From Berkiella sp964606325 (lineage in GTDB: Bacteria > Pseudomonadota > Gammaproteobacteria > Berkiellales > Berkiellaceae): 64,000 bases of DNA. Below, in pieces: positions 63,340-64,000 of this stretch. The notes below the pieces were generated by a model that saw only the letters and a list, made by a program, of their open reading frames with translations, was not told where the DNA came from and made no database searches. Both the position numbers and the translations under genes were made by a program. The DNA lies in the NCBI GenBank assembly GCA_964606325.1, contig CAZSGE010000001.1, forward strand, positions 128,725 to 192,724. Direction: 5' to 3'. Numbering within the stretch: the stretch's first letter is position 1; every line of letters begins with the position of its first letter.

Positions 63340-64000
63340 GATGTTGTTTTTCCATTTTTTCGATGGTTTGTTTTAATGCGATTTCACTATCTATGGACAA
63401 ACCCAATGAACGGGCTACCTGATAATTAACGGCGACGGCAAATTCTTTAGGATATTGAGGTGCCGGTAACTTTATTTGCGGTGATGCCAATATTTGAATG
63501 ACTTGTTTCGCGGTCTGATCAGCCAATTGTTTGGTGGTGGAATAAACGCCTGCTAGCGCACCGTTGTTGACGTAGGTTCTAGAGTAACCAATTAAAGGCA
63601 CTCGTTTATGAAAAGCAGTAAGCAGCATGCCTCTCGTTGTTTTGGCGTTATAAACGCGATGATCAGGGATAGCTAAAACCATATTGGTTTCATCTAATAA
63701 ACCGTCTAATACCGCGACGGGATTTTCAAATTTGTTAACATAGATGGTATTCAATTTAAGTTGGTGTTTATTGGCTAGTTTTTGTAAATGTTCTTGCTCT
63801 GACAAAGAATTAGGGCCTAATAATACGCCTATGCTATCATCAGCTTGTTTTGGTAACAGACATTGCATTAAAAATAATTGACGCTCTAAAGGTTGGTCTA
63901 AATAGATAACAGAAATAGGCGAGTCATTCATCCCTATTTTTTTATCATACTCACGGAGCAAGGTATTAAAAGCACTTTTTCGTGCCAGCACACTTAAAAC
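63332..64000 (-). CDS. ABC-type substrate-binding-like protein, 5' end outside the window
   Basis: About 220 residues are visible and the frame stays open to the window edge, so the N-terminus (and any signal peptide) lies beyond 64000. The sequence fits the PF04392 type of ABC transporter substrate-binding protein: IGVLLGPNSLSEQEHLQKLA, a second-lobe NMVLAIPDHRVYN, RVPLIGYSRTYVNNGALAGVY and PKEFAVAVNYQVARSLGLSI at the C-terminus. Instead of a permease, the next gene is barA, overlapped by 8 bases. This suggests that the protein serves as a periplasmic ligand sensor for the kinase; that link is inferred from gene order only. Confidence 0.8.
   Translation of the reverse strand, partial: VLSVLARKSAFNTLLREYDKKIGMNDSPISVIYLDQPLERQLFLMQCLLPKQADDSIGVLLGPNSLSEQEHLQKLANKHQLKLNTIYVNKFENPVAVLDGLLDETNMVLAIPDHRVYNAKTTRGMLLTAFHKRVPLIGYSRTYVNNGALAGVYSTTKQLADQTAKQVIQILASPQIKLPAPQYPKEFAVAVNYQVARSLGLSIDSEIALKQTIEKMEKQHHG

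Overview
The window is a contiguous stretch of an AT-rich gammaproteobacterial chromosome. Three housekeeping blocks follow gene orders known from Escherichia and Pseudomonas: hisS-yfgM-bamB-der / xseA / guaBA-tadA (1.3-13 kb), recJ-prfB-lysS (32-38 kb), and ygfZ / sdhE-ygfX / rpoE-rseA ... degP / lepA-lepB-(DUF4845)-rnc-era-recO-pdxJ-acpS / barA (47-64 kb). Between and inside these blocks sit genes that look acquired: a eukaryotic-type protein kinase, an ankyrin-repeat protein, a giant protein with a GHSRGG lipase-like nucleophile motif, a 1439-residue protein of no recognised family, and a possible OTU-like cysteine protease. Core Legionella/Coxiella-like gene content plus effector-like proteins suggests an intracellular, protist-associated member of the Legionellales (for example a Berkiella-like bacterium). 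That is an inference; no rRNA or taxonomic marker comparison was possible.

Layout. 1-1.2 kb: small hypothetical gene and a glycine-zipper lipoprotein. 1.3-6 kb: hisS-yfgM-bamB-der operon ending in a hairpin. 6.1-8.1 kb: kinase inserted between der and xseA. 8.1-13 kb: xseA divergent from guaB-guaA-tadA. 13.1-19.2 kb: accessory block (giant GHSRGG protein, ankyrin protein, PilZ protein). 19.6-25.9 kb: purL-maeA and a cytochrome b561. 26-31.7 kb: two large helical proteins of unknown function. 31.7-37.8 kb: Mth938-like protein, COG4255-like gene, recJ, prfB (with the programmed +1 frameshift) and lysS. 37.9-40.2 kb: Ppx/GppA-like protein and a two-domain cytidine deaminase. 40.4-46.6 kb: a four-gene operon (unknown HUP-like protein, DUF1611/DgcN, enolase-superfamily epimerase/DgcA, YkvI-like transporter) divergent from an ATP-grasp ligase. 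46.7-50.1 kb: HDOD protein, ygfZ, DUF924, sdhE, ygfX. 50.2-53.7 kb: rpoE, a shortened rseA, an OTU-like protein and degP. 54-60.5 kb: lepA-to-acpS operon. 60.5-64 kb: barA and a 5'-truncated periplasmic-binding-protein-like gene.

The most interesting unexplained signals are: (1) the leader of the 41-45 kb operon, where a 17-codon reading frame, a possible antiterminator and a strong intrinsic terminator make a complete attenuator in front of a little-described amino-acid/peptide gene set; (2) the sigma-E locus, where rseA has lost its membrane anchor, rseB/mucB is missing and an OTU-like gene occupies its place; (3) a 92-bp element bounded by a perfect 19-bp inverted repeat directly upstream of prfB; (4) at least two families of dispersed palindromic repeats in intergenic DNA; (5) a perfect 17-bp palindrome filling the -35/-10 spacer of the likely purL promoter.

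A 10-base run of N (43361-43370) marks an assembly gap inside the DUF1611 gene.
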